Positions 29,233 through 37,146 of a DNA stretch of 64,000 bases are shown here, piece after piece. This stretch comes from Kitasatospora aureofaciens. Its GTDB lineage: Bacteria; Actinomycetota; Actinomycetes; Streptomycetales; Streptomycetaceae. The notes beneath the pieces were generated by a model. The model was not told the origin of the DNA. It ran no database searches and saw nothing but the letters and a program-made list of their open reading frames with translations. How positions within the stretch are numbered: position 1 is the first letter of the stretch; each line of letters starts with the position of its first letter. The stretch is taken from positions 124,001-188,000 of the forward strand of contig JODU01000018.1 in assembly GCA_000720845.1 (NCBI GenBank), read 5' to 3'. Made by a program: the position numbers and the translations under genes.

Positions 29233-30591
29233 ATGGGCATGCCGCCCCTCGCCTCGGGCCCGCACGGCACCGACGCCCTGCGGGCCCTGCTCGACACCGT
29301 GCTCGACGCCCTGCGGGACGGCACGGCCGCACGCGGCGGCCCGCTGCCCGCCGGCGGCCCCGGTGCCGTCGCCGCCCGGGTGGCGGACGCGGCCGGCGAC
29401 ATCCTGCCCGGCCGGGGCGACCCCGAGGCGCTCCGCGTCCTGGTCACCGCGCTCGCCGAGGGCGCCGCCGACCCCGCCCACCCGCTGTGCGCCGCCCACC
29501 TGCACACCCCGCCGCTCGCCGTCGCGGCCGCCGCCGACCTCGCCGCGAGCGTCCTCAACCCGTCCCTCGACACCTGGGACCAGGCACCCGCCGCCTCCGC
29601 CCTGGAAGCCCTCGTCACCCGCGCTCTCGCCCGGGAGACCGGCGCCGCCGACGCCGTCGTCACCACCGGCGGCACCGAGTCCAACCAGCTCGCCGTCCTG
29701 CTCGCCCGCGAACGGCACGGCGCGGGCCTGCGCCTGGTCCACGGGGCGGGCGCCCACCACTCGCTGCCCCGCGCCGCCTGGCTGCTGGGGCTGCCCGAAC
29801 CCGTCGTCGTACCCGCCCCGGCCGGCACCCTCGACCCCGCTGCCCTGGACGAGGCCCTCACCGACGTCCCCGGCCCGCACCTCGTCGCCGCCACCGCGGG
29901 CACCACCGACGCCGGTCTCATCGACCCGCTGCCCGAGATCGCCGCCCGCTGCGCCGCCCACGGAGCCCGCCTCCACGTCGACGCCGCCTACGGCGCCGGC
30001 CTCCTGTTCAGCGACCGGCACCGCGCCCGGCTCGCGGGACTGGAGGCCGCCGACACCGTCGCCCTGGACCTGCACAAGCTCGGCTGGCAGCCGATCCCCG
30101 CGGGACTGATCACCGTCACGGACGCCGACGACCTCGCCGCCCTCCACCACCGCGCCGACTACCTCAACGCCGACGACGACACCGAGGCCGGCCTCCCCGA
30201 CCTCCTCGGACGCTCCCCGCGCACCAGCCGCCGCCCCGACGTCCTGAAGACCGCCGTCACCCTCAAGACCCTGGGCCGCGCAGGACTGGGCGCCCTCGTC
30301 GAAGCGGTCTGCTCCCTCGCCCAGGAGTTCGCCGGGCTGGTCGAGGCCCACCCCGGGTTCGACCTGCACGCACCGCCCACCATCAGCACGGTCCTGTTCC
30401 GGCCCGCGGGAGCGAGTGACGACGCCGTCGCCGCCGTACGCCGCGCGCTGCTCACCACCGGCCGCGCGGTCCTCGGCCGGGCCCGCGCCGACGGCCGGCT
30501 CTGGCTCAAGGCGACCCTCCTGAACCCGCACACCCGCCCAGACGACCTGGCAGCACTCCTGACGCTCGTGGAAGGACACGTCCCGCGATGA
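29233..30591 (+). CDS. PLP-dependent group II decarboxylase, DesA-like
   Basis: The 452-residue protein is a fold-type I pyridoxal-phosphate decarboxylase of the lysine/diaminobutyrate/aromatic amino-acid group. TTGGTESNQLAVLLARE holds cofactor contacts, HVDAAYGAGLLFSD the conserved aspartate, and ALDLHKLGWQP the PLP lysine (Lys282). N-terminal proximity to the next gene, an N-hydroxylase whose ATG overlaps the stop, makes it a DesA-type enzyme that would decarboxylate lysine to cadaverine for a hydroxamate siderophore. ATG 29233 has GGAGGAC 5 nt upstream. Substrate choice (lysine, ornithine or diaminobutyrate) cannot be read from motifs. No desC or desD follows, and no iron box is seen upstream. 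Confidence 0.85.
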   Translation: MGMPPLASGPHGTDALRALLDTVLDALRDGTAARGGPLPAGGPGAVAARVADAAGDILPGRGDPEALRVLVTALAEGAADPAHPLCAAHLHTPPLAVAAAADLAASVLNPSLDTWDQAPAASALEALVTRALARETGAADAVVTTGGTESNQLAVLLARERHGAGLRLVHGAGAHHSLPRAAWLLGLPEPVVVPAPAGTLDPAALDEALTDVPGPHLVAATAGTTDAGLIDPLPEIAARCAAHGARLHVDAAYGAGLLFSDRHRARLAGLEAADTVALDLHKLGWQPIPAGLITVTDADDLAALHHRADYLNADDDTEAGLPDLLGRSPRTSRRPDVLKTAVTLKTLGRAGLGALVEAVCSLAQEFAGLVEAHPGFDLHAPPTISTVLFRPAGASDDAVAAVRRALLTTGRAVLGRARADGRLWLKATLLNPHTRPDDLAALLTLVEGHVPR

Positions 30592-32000
30592 ACACCCCGG
30601 CGCACCACACCCCCGACGCCCCCCGCGACCTCGTCGGCATCGGCATCGGCCCCTTCAACCTCTCCCTCGCGGCCCTCGCCGACCCCCTCACCGGCCTCGA
30701 CGCCGTCTTCTACGACCAGCGCCCCGACTTCCGCTGGCACCCCGGTCTGCTCATCGACGGCGCACGCGTCCAGGTGCCCTTCCTCGCCGACCTGGTCACC
30801 CTCGTCGACCCGGCGAGCCCCTGGAGCTTCCTCAGCCACCTCAGGGCCAGAGAACGCCTCTTCCCGTTCTACTTCGCCGAACGCTTCCACATCGAGCGCG
30901 CCGAGTACGACGCCTACTGCCGCTGGGTCGCCGAGAACCTGCCCGCGCTCCGCTTCCACCACCAGGTCGACGCCGTCCGCTGGAACCCGGACCGCGATCT
31001 CTTCGAGGTCGACTACACCCAGCTCGACGCCGACGGGGAGGCCGAGGCCCTCGGCCGCACCCACACCAGGAACGTCGTCCTCGGCATCGGCACCGAACCG
31101 CACGTCCCCGACCCGCTCAGGCCCCTCGTCGAGGACCCCGCCGTCCCCGTCGTGCACGCCGCCGACTACCTCCGCCACCGCGACACGCTGCTGGCCGCCG
31201 GGCACGTCACCGTCATCGGCACCGGCCAGTCCGGCGCGGAGGTCTTCCTCGACCTGCTCCGCCACCGCCCCGCCGGCCGCGAGCGGCTGCACTGGCTGGG
31301 CCGCACCGAGGCCCTCGCGCCCATGGAGTACTCCAAGCTCGGCCTGGAGCACTTCACCCCCGACTACACCCGCTACTTCCACGGCCTGGCCGAACCGGTC
31401 CGCGACCGCCTCGTCGCAGCCCAGTGGCAGCTGCACAAGGGCATCGACGCCGACACCACCGCCGCCATCCACGACGAGCTGTACCGGCGCACCCTCGACG
31501 GCGGCTGGCCCGACACCACCCTCACCCCCGGCGTCCACGTCCGCACCGCCGGCCGCATCGCCGCCACCCAGGTCGAACTCCACCTGGAACACGGGCAGCA
31601 GAAGACCCGCTCCCGCCTCACCACCGACGCCGTCGTCCTCGCCACCGGCCACCGCGAACGCCCCCTGGGCCGCCTCCTCGCCGGTCTCGACCCCTACATG
31701 CGGCGCGACAACTCCGAACGCCCCCGCGTCGACGACCGCCACCGCCTCGTCCTCGACCCCTGTGTCACCGGCGCCGTCTACGTCCAGAACGCCGAGACGC
31801 ACACCCACGGGGTCGGCACACCCGACCTGGGCCTCGCCGCCTGGCGCAGCGCGATCATCCTCAACGACCTCACCGGGCGGGAGCCGTACCCGCTGCCCGC
31901 CCGCACCGCCTTCACCACCTTCGGCCTGGAGGGCGGCCGGCCCCAGATCCCGTCCGCCCGCGACCGCCGGGCGCTCACCCCCCTGGTGGACGGAGTCTGA
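30588..32000 (+). CDS. Lysine/ornithine/diamine N-monooxygenase, SidA/IucD family (DesB-like)
   Basis: The 470-residue flavin enzyme N-hydroxylates a primary amine. The FAD motif GIGIGPFNLSLAALA (about residues 15-29) and the NADPH motif VIGTGQSGAEVFLDLL (about 205-220) are intact, as are FRWHPGLLIDGARVQVPFLADLVTL near the N-terminus and VVLATGHRERPL near 345, all typical of SidA/PvdA/IucD/DesB. It overlaps the decarboxylase stop by 4 bp (ATGA), so the two are translated together; decarboxylation then hydroxylation is the first half of desferrioxamine synthesis. The acyltransferase and NIS synthetase needed to finish a siderophore are absent here. Confidence 0.9.
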   Translation: MNTPAHHTPDAPRDLVGIGIGPFNLSLAALADPLTGLDAVFYDQRPDFRWHPGLLIDGARVQVPFLADLVTLVDPASPWSFLSHLRARERLFPFYFAERFHIERAEYDAYCRWVAENLPALRFHHQVDAVRWNPDRDLFEVDYTQLDADGEAEALGRTHTRNVVLGIGTEPHVPDPLRPLVEDPAVPVVHAADYLRHRDTLLAAGHVTVIGTGQSGAEVFLDLLRHRPAGRERLHWLGRTEALAPMEYSKLGLEHFTPDYTRYFHGLAEPVRDRLVAAQWQLHKGIDADTTAAIHDELYRRTLDGGWPDTTLTPGVHVRTAGRIAATQVELHLEHGQQKTRSRLTTDAVVLATGHRERPLGRLLAGLDPYMRRDNSERPRVDDRHRLVLDPCVTGAVYVQNAETHTHGVGTPDLGLAAWRSAIILNDLTGREPYPLPARTAFTTFGLEGGRPQIPSARDRRALTPLVDGV

Positions 32001-32024
32001 GGAGGCCGCCCCGTGCGGCGCCCG

Positions 32025-33833
32025 TCAGAACACCGGCGTGCCGTTCCGCGTCAGCGACCAGTCCACGGACGCGAAGTCCTTCGGGTCCAGCACCCCCTTC
32101 GCGGTCGCCCACTCCGCGATCCGGGTGCGGATCTCCGTCGACTCCGACCACAGCTCCTTGGCCGACGCCACGTGCGGGAAGGCGCCGCCGCCGTTGGCCC
32201 GGTAGTTGTTCACGGCCAGCACGAACTGCTGGGCGTCGTCCAGCGGAGTGCCGCCGTACGTGAGGTTCCTGATCCGCGAACCGGCCGCCTGCGCCACGTC
32301 GATCTCGTACTTCAGCCCCGACACGTAGTCGTAGTTGTAGTCCGGACGGCCGTTCGCGTTGGTCAGCTTGTCCACGTCCACCGGCGCACCGGCGGCCGTC
32401 CGCACGTAGTACTCCGCCGAGTACTCCAGGTACGCCCGCAGCTGCGCGCCCGTCAGCAGCTTCGCGACCAGCGTGTTGTCGTACACGTACAGGCTCGACA
32501 GGTCCCGGATCGTCACGTCGCCGGCCGGGATCTCGGAGGTCCGCGAGAAGGGCGACGCCTGCGCGAGCACCGGCAGCGAGGCGTACTCCGTGCCCGCCAG
32601 CGCCTCCTTGACCACGTCCTCCTGCACCTTGGTGATCAGGTCGATGATCGGCGCGTCCTTGTACCGCGCCTCGGCCGTCGTCAGCGTCTCGGTGGCGGTG
32701 CCGACGACCTGGTTGACGTACGCCACGACCTTCGCGTGCTCGTCCGCCAGCAGCCTCGTGATCCGCGGGTCGTCCTCGACCGCGTTGGAGTTGCGCAGCG
32801 ACGCCTTCACCGACTCGACGTGCCAGCGGCCCCGCTCGAAGACCAGCTCGAAGTCGAACAGGGTGAGCCGCTCGGCGTAGCACAGCGGTTCCGACAGCAC
32901 GACCGTCTTCCCGGTCTCCTCGTTGACGACCTTCAGTTCGGCGATCTCCTCGTGCGCGTGCCCGACCAGGATCGCGTCGATGCCCGGCACCTGCCGGGCC
33001 ACGTTGGCCGCCGCGTTCTCGACGTGGGGGACCTGGTCGCCGTAGGAGGACGTGCCCGAGGAGCCCGAGTGGGCCGAGACGACCACCACGTCCGCGCCCA
33101 TCGAGCGCAGCTTCGGCACCCACTTGGCCGCCTGCTCCTCCAGACCCGGGAAGGCCAGCTTTCCCTGCACGTACGCCTTGTCCCAGATCGCGATGCCCGG
33201 GTTGGTCAGCCCCAGCACCGCCACCTTCACCGGCGGCGCGCCCTTCACCCGGAAGGTCTTCATGAAGTACGGCGGGAAGGCGGGCTTCAGGGTCTTGGCG
33301 TCGACCGCGTTCGCGCCCAGCAGCGGGAAGTCGCACTGCTCCTCGAACCGGCGCAGCGTCTCGATGCCGTAGTTGAACTCGTGGTTGCCGAGCGCCACCG
33401 CGTCGTAGCCGATGGCGTTCATCGCCTGGGCCATCGGGTGCACCGGACCGCCCTCGGCGGTGATCGGGTCCACCTTCGCGTAGTAGTACGTCAGCGGGGT
33501 GCCCTGAATGGTGTCGCCCGCGTCCAGCAGCAGGGTGTTGTGGCGGCCCTTCTCCTCGCGGACCTGGTTCACCAGGGTGGAGATCCGGCCGAGGCCCTGG
33601 GCGTTGCCCGCCGTGTCCGTGTACTCGGCGTCCTTGAAGTAGTCCCAGTTGAAGACGTGACCGTGCAGGTCGGTGGTGCCGAGCACGGTGAGCGCGTACC
33701 GCTTGGGCTTCCGGCCGCCCCGGTGCGCGGGGGCCGCGGCCTCGGCCGCCGGAGCAGCCGCCGCACCGGCCAGGGCCACCCCCGCCCCCGTCACGGCGGA
33801 CCTGCTCAGGAACGTGCGGCGGTTCAACGGCAT
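32025..33833 (-). CDS. Tat-exported 5'-nucleotidase / 2',3'-cyclic phosphodiesterase family
   Basis: The 602-residue protein starts MPLNRRTFLSRSAVTG, a twin-arginine signal followed by a hydrophobic stretch to about residue 33. The metallophosphoesterase domain shows TDLHGHVFNWDY, AGDTIQGTP, GNHEFNYG and GHAHEEI, giving the two-metal site; the C-terminal 5'-nucleotidase domain (about 390-570) has TGAQLRAYLE and NYDYVSGLKYEID. It should release phosphate from nucleotides outside the cell. GAGGAG lies 8 nt upstream of ATG 33833. It is convergent with the hydroxylase gene with 24 bp between stops. No clear PHO box was found upstream. Confidence 0.92.
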   Translation of the reverse strand: MPLNRRTFLSRSAVTGAGVALAGAAAAPAAEAAAPAHRGGRKPKRYALTVLGTTDLHGHVFNWDYFKDAEYTDTAGNAQGLGRISTLVNQVREEKGRHNTLLLDAGDTIQGTPLTYYYAKVDPITAEGGPVHPMAQAMNAIGYDAVALGNHEFNYGIETLRRFEEQCDFPLLGANAVDAKTLKPAFPPYFMKTFRVKGAPPVKVAVLGLTNPGIAIWDKAYVQGKLAFPGLEEQAAKWVPKLRSMGADVVVVSAHSGSSGTSSYGDQVPHVENAAANVARQVPGIDAILVGHAHEEIAELKVVNEETGKTVVLSEPLCYAERLTLFDFELVFERGRWHVESVKASLRNSNAVEDDPRITRLLADEHAKVVAYVNQVVGTATETLTTAEARYKDAPIIDLITKVQEDVVKEALAGTEYASLPVLAQASPFSRTSEIPAGDVTIRDLSSLYVYDNTLVAKLLTGAQLRAYLEYSAEYYVRTAAGAPVDVDKLTNANGRPDYNYDYVSGLKYEIDVAQAAGSRIRNLTYGGTPLDDAQQFVLAVNNYRANGGGAFPHVASAKELWSESTEIRTRIAEWATAKGVLDPKDFASVDWSLTRNGTPVF

Positions 33834-34036
33834 GACTGACTCTCCTCGGTGGACCCGTGCAGACAGTGGCAACGCGCGTAGATTCTGTCCTGAACATGTC
33901 TTCTGTCAAGAGGCGCAGCCCCGTTCGAATGCTCATCAGAGCGGTCTGCCGCGCAATTCAACATTTGTCAATATCCCTTTACTCAAAGGTTGTTGAGTGG
34001 TCATGCGTGGCCAATTCGCTACCCGGCAGTAAGTCA

Positions 34037-34042
34037 TAGGCT
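34037..34042 (+). promoter_or_regulatory. Candidate -10 element of pyk (leaderless)
   Basis: TAGGCT is followed by CGACCC and then the ATG at 34049, so the expected transcription start falls on the start codon. No Shine-Dalgarno sequence is present. The upstream 80 bp are unusually AT-rich for this genome. Confidence 0.45.
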
Positions 34043-34048
34043 CGACCC

Positions 34049-35479
34049 ATGCGCCGAGCAAAGATCGTCTGTACTCTTGGGCCCGCCACCGACTCGTACG
34101 ACCAGATCAAGGACCTGGTCGACGCCGGTATGGACATCGCCCGCTTCAATTTCAGCCACGGCACCCACGCCGAACACGAAGAGCGCTACCGCCGGGTCCG
34201 CAAGGCGTCCGACGAGACGGGCCGCAGTGTCGGCGCCCTCGCCGACCTTCAGGGTCCGAAGATCCGCCTCGGCCACTTCGCTGAAGGTCCCGTACTCCTT
34301 GAACGCGGCGACGGCTTCACCATCACCGTCGAGGAGGGCGTCGAGGGCGACCGCCACACCTGCGGCACGACGTACGCGGGCCTCGCCGAGGACGTCACCC
34401 CCGGTGAGCGGGTCCTCGTCGACGACGGCAAGGTCTGCCTGGAGGTGACCGGCGTCGACGGACCGCGGGTGCGCACCAGGGTGATCGAGGGCGGCATGGT
34501 CTCCGACCACAAGGGCCTCAACCTGCCCGGCGTCGCGGTGTCCGTGCCCGCCCTGTCGAAGAAGGACGAGGACGACCTGCGCTGGGCGCTGCGCAGCGGC
34601 TTCGACGTCGTCGCGCTGTCCTTCGTGCGCAGCGGGCGGGACGTCCTCGACGTGCACCGCATCATGGACGAGGAGGGCCGCCGCCTGCCCGTCATCGCCA
34701 AGGTCGAGAAGCCGCAGGCCGTGGAGAACATCGAGGACATCGTCGCGGCCTTCGACGGGATCATGGTCGCCCGGGGCGACCTCGGCGTCGAGATGCCCCT
34801 GGAGCAGGTGCCGATCGTCCAGAAGCGCGCCATCAAGTTGGCCAAGCGCAACGCCAAGCCGGTCATCGTCGCCACCCAGATGCTTGACTCGATGATCGAC
34901 AACGCCCGCCCGACCCGCGCGGAGGCCTCCGACGTCGCCAACGCGGTCATCGACGGCACCGACGCGGTGATGCTCTCCGGCGAGACCAGCGTGGGCAAGC
35001 ACGCGACCGACACGGTGCGCACCATGGCCCGGATCGTCGAAGCGGCGGAGGAGGACATCCTGGCCAAGGGACTGCCCCCGCTGACCGAGCGCAACAAGCC
35101 CCGCACCCAGGGCGGTGCGGTCGCCCGCGCGGCGGCCGAGATGGGCGACTTCCTCGGCGCGAAGTTCCTGGTGGCCTTCACCCAGTCCGGCGACACCGTC
35201 CGCCGCCTGTCCCGCTACCGCTCGCCCATTCCGCTGCTCGCCTTCACCCCGGAACCGGCGACCCGCTCGCAACTGAGCCTGACCTGGGGCGTGGAGACCT
35301 TCCTCGGCCCGCACGTGGACTCCACGGACGCGATGGTCGACCAGGTGGACGAACTGCTCACCCGGTACGGGCGGTGCGAGAAGGGGGACACCGTGGTCAT
35401 CACGGCCGGCTCTCCGCCGGGGGTGTCCGGCACGACGAACCTGGTGCGGGTGCACCACATCGGGGAGGACGACCGCTGA
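34049..35479 (+). CDS. pyk: Pyruvate kinase
   Basis: The 476-residue enzyme transfers phosphate from phosphoenolpyruvate to ADP. Motifs are in order: RRAKIVCTLGPATDS, ARFNFSHGTH (nucleotide and potassium site), LADLQGPKIRLG, the B domain, IAKVEKPQAVENIEDI with the catalytic lysine, MVARGDLGVEMP (divalent metal), and VATQMLDSMI. The C-terminal regulatory domain is complete. Length is normal. ATG 34049 opens directly after a -10-like hexamer. The gene is preceded by a divergent nucleotidase gene, and a tRNA gene on the opposite strand follows 49 bp after its stop. Confidence 0.97.
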   Translation: MRRAKIVCTLGPATDSYDQIKDLVDAGMDIARFNFSHGTHAEHEERYRRVRKASDETGRSVGALADLQGPKIRLGHFAEGPVLLERGDGFTITVEEGVEGDRHTCGTTYAGLAEDVTPGERVLVDDGKVCLEVTGVDGPRVRTRVIEGGMVSDHKGLNLPGVAVSVPALSKKDEDDLRWALRSGFDVVALSFVRSGRDVLDVHRIMDEEGRRLPVIAKVEKPQAVENIEDIVAAFDGIMVARGDLGVEMPLEQVPIVQKRAIKLAKRNAKPVIVATQMLDSMIDNARPTRAEASDVANAVIDGTDAVMLSGETSVGKHATDTVRTMARIVEAAEEDILAKGLPPLTERNKPRTQGGAVARAAAEMGDFLGAKFLVAFTQSGDTVRRLSRYRSPIPLLAFTPEPATRSQLSLTWGVETFLGPHVDSTDAMVDQVDELLTRYGRCEKGDTVVITAGSPPGVSGTTNLVRVHHIGEDDR

Positions 35480-35528
35480 ACGGGTGTCTCCGCGGCGGCT
35501 TCGGGATGCCTTCGAAACGAAGGTAAAG

Positions 35529-35602
35529 TGCCCCGGGTGGGACTCGAACCCACACTGAATGCCTTTTGAGGGCATCGTCTCTGCCGATTGGACTACCGGA
35601 GC
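35529..35602 (-). tRNA. tRNA-Leu(CAA) with short variable loop (74 nt)
   Basis: Read on the minus strand the gene folds as a cloverleaf: acceptor GCTCCGG/CCGGGGC with discriminator A, T8-A9, a 3-bp D stem (GTC/GAC) with GG in the loop, anticodon stem ATGCC/GGCAT with loop CTCAAAA giving anticodon CAA, a 5-nt variable loop TCAGT, and T arm GTGGG/CCCAC with TTCGAGT. CAA decodes UUG (Leu), and A73 fits leucine, but leucine tRNAs normally have a long class II variable arm of 10 nt or more. No CCA is encoded. It is the only tRNA gene seen in the window. Confidence 0.88.
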
Positions 35603-35634
35603 CTCTTCGAACCGAAGGTCAGTGTAGCCCCTCG

Positions 35635-35665
35635 GTGACTCAAACATACAGGAGCTAGGTAGGCT
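35635..35665 (+). promoter_or_regulatory. Candidate promoter of ANTAR regulator gene
   Basis: GTGACT (35635-35640) and TAGGCT (35660-35665) are 19 bp apart, about 40 bp before the GTG start. Spacing is longer than ideal. Confidence 0.35.
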
Positions 35666-35703
35666 CTTGTCAGCAGTACCCCTGCCCCGAACGAGGAGCC
35701 CAC

Positions 35704-36360
35704 GTGACCGCCCCCGAGTCGCCCCAGCCCGTAGACGTGCCCGACGACGACCAGTCGCACGTGCCTCCGCTGACGACCCGCGTCGTCATCGCCGAGGACG
35801 AGGCGCTCATCCGGCTGGACCTCAAAGAGATGCTGGAGGAGGAGGGGTACTCCGTCGTCGGTGAGGCCGGTGACGGCGAGCAGGCCGTGGAGCTGGCCCG
35901 CGAGCACCGGCCCGACCTGGTGATCCTCGACGTCAAGATGCCCAAGCTCGACGGCATCTCCGCGGCCGAGAAGATCGCCGAGGAGTCCATCGCGCCGGTG
36001 CTGATGCTGACCGCCTTCTCGCAGCGCGACCTGGTGGAGCGGGCCCGGGACGCCGGAGCCATGGCGTACCTCGTGAAGCCGTTCAGCAAGAGCGACGTCG
36101 TGCCGGCGATCGAGATGGCCGTCTCGCGGTTCACGGAGCTGAAGGCGCTGGAGAAGGAGGTCGCCGACCTCAGCCAGCGCCTGGAGACCCGCAAGCTGGT
36201 GGACCGCGCCAAGTCGGTCCTCCAGACGCAGTACGGCCTGACCGAGCCGGCCGCCTTCCGCTGGATCCAGAAGACCTCCATGGACCGGCGGATGTCGATG
36301 CAGCAGGTGGCCGAGGCGGTCATCCAGGACGCCGAGGAGAAGAAGGCGTCCAAGGGCTGA
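35704..36360 (+). CDS. ANTAR-domain response regulator (PdtaR-like)
   Basis: The 218-residue protein has a receiver domain (about residues 26-140) with acidic pocket EDE at 31-33, phosphoacceptor Asp76 in LVILDVKMP, the conserved threonine in MLTAFSQ and the lysine in LVKPFS, joined by a coiled helix to a C-terminal ANTAR RNA-binding domain (about 155-212, RLETRKLVDRAKSVLQTQYGL and AAFRWIQKTSMDRRMSMQQVAEAV). ANTAR regulators act as antiterminators or RNA-binding regulators controlled by phosphorylation. The cognate kinase is not adjacent. GTG 35704 is preceded by GAGGAG. Transcription ends at a very strong hairpin. Confidence 0.94.
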   Translation: MTAPESPQPVDVPDDDQSHVPPLTTRVVIAEDEALIRLDLKEMLEEEGYSVVGEAGDGEQAVELAREHRPDLVILDVKMPKLDGISAAEKIAEESIAPVLMLTAFSQRDLVERARDAGAMAYLVKPFSKSDVVPAIEMAVSRFTELKALEKEVADLSQRLETRKLVDRAKSVLQTQYGLTEPAAFRWIQKTSMDRRMSMQQVAEAVIQDAEEKKASKG

Positions 36361-36369
36361 GTCCTTCCA

Positions 36370-36422
36370 CGTACGAGTGAGGCCCGCGCCCCCATACCGG
36401 GGGCGCGGGCCTCACTCGTACG
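36370..36422. terminator. Perfect 24-bp bidirectional terminator
   Basis: A 24-nt arm at 36370-36393, starting CGTACGAGTGAGG, pairs without mismatch with 36399-36422 across the 5-nt loop ATACC. It separates the convergent ANTAR regulator and livF genes, 9 bp after one stop and 7 bp from the other. Confidence 0.92.
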
Positions 36423-36429
36423 GTGCGCG

Positions 36430-37146
36430 TCAGTCCTCGCCGAGGTAGGCCTTGCGGACCGACTCGTCGTGCAGCAGGTCCTGGCCGCTGCCGGACAGGA
36501 CGATGTTGCCGACCTCCATGACGTGGCCGTGGTCCGCCAGGGACAGGGCGGCCTGGGCGTTCTGCTCGACGAGCAGGATCGTGGTGCCCTGGGACTTCAG
36601 CTCCGCGATCGTCGCCATGATCTTCTGCATCATGATCGGCGAGAGGCCCATGGAGGGCTCGTCGAGCATGAGCAGCTTGGGCTGGGACATCAGGGCACGG
36701 CCCATGGCGAGCATCTGCTGCTCACCGCCGGACAGGGTGCCCGCGGCCTGCTTGCGGCGCTCACCGAGGATCGGGAAGAGGTCGTAGGCGCGCCGGATGT
36801 CCTTCTCGATGCCCGCCCTGTCGCTGCGCAGGAAGGCGCCGAGACGCAGATTGTCCTCGATCGTCATGCGCGGGAAGATGTGCCGCCCCTCGGGCGAGTG
36901 GGCGAGCCCGAGCGAGACGATCTGGTGCGCGGGCACCTTCTTGAGCGACTTGCCGCCGAACTTGATCTGGCCGCCGACCGGCTTCAGCAGCCCCGACAGG
37001 GTGCGCAGCGTCGTGGTCTTGCCGGCGCCGTTGGTGCCGATGAGGGTGACCACCTCACCGGCGTCCACCGTGAAGGAGATGCCCTTGACGGCCTCGATCT
37101 TGCCGTAGGCGACGCGGAGGTCCTCGACCTCGAGCAGTGCGGTCAT
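36430..37146 (-). CDS. livF: Branched-chain amino-acid ABC transporter ATP-binding protein (LivF)
   Basis: This 238-residue ATPase energises uptake of branched-chain amino acids. Walker A is GTNGAGKTTTLRTLSG (about residues 37-52), the signature LSGGEQQMLAMGRALM, Walker B LLMLDEPSMGLSP, and the switch histidine lies in VMEVGNIVLSG-proximal sequence. It is the last gene of the livK-livH-livM-livG-livF operon and overlaps livG by 4 bp. Length and motifs fit LivF rather than LivG. Confidence 0.95.
   Translation of the reverse strand: MTALLEVEDLRVAYGKIEAVKGISFTVDAGEVVTLIGTNGAGKTTTLRTLSGLLKPVGGQIKFGGKSLKKVPAHQIVSLGLAHSPEGRHIFPRMTIEDNLRLGAFLRSDRAGIEKDIRRAYDLFPILGERRKQAAGTLSGGEQQMLAMGRALMSQPKLLMLDEPSMGLSPIMMQKIMATIAELKSQGTTILLVEQNAQAALSLADHGHVMEVGNIVLSGSGQDLLHDESVRKAYLGED

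Noticed and set aside
33834..34036. PHO box upstream of the nucleotidase gene
   Set aside because: No GTTCACCC-type direct repeat at 11-bp spacing is visible.
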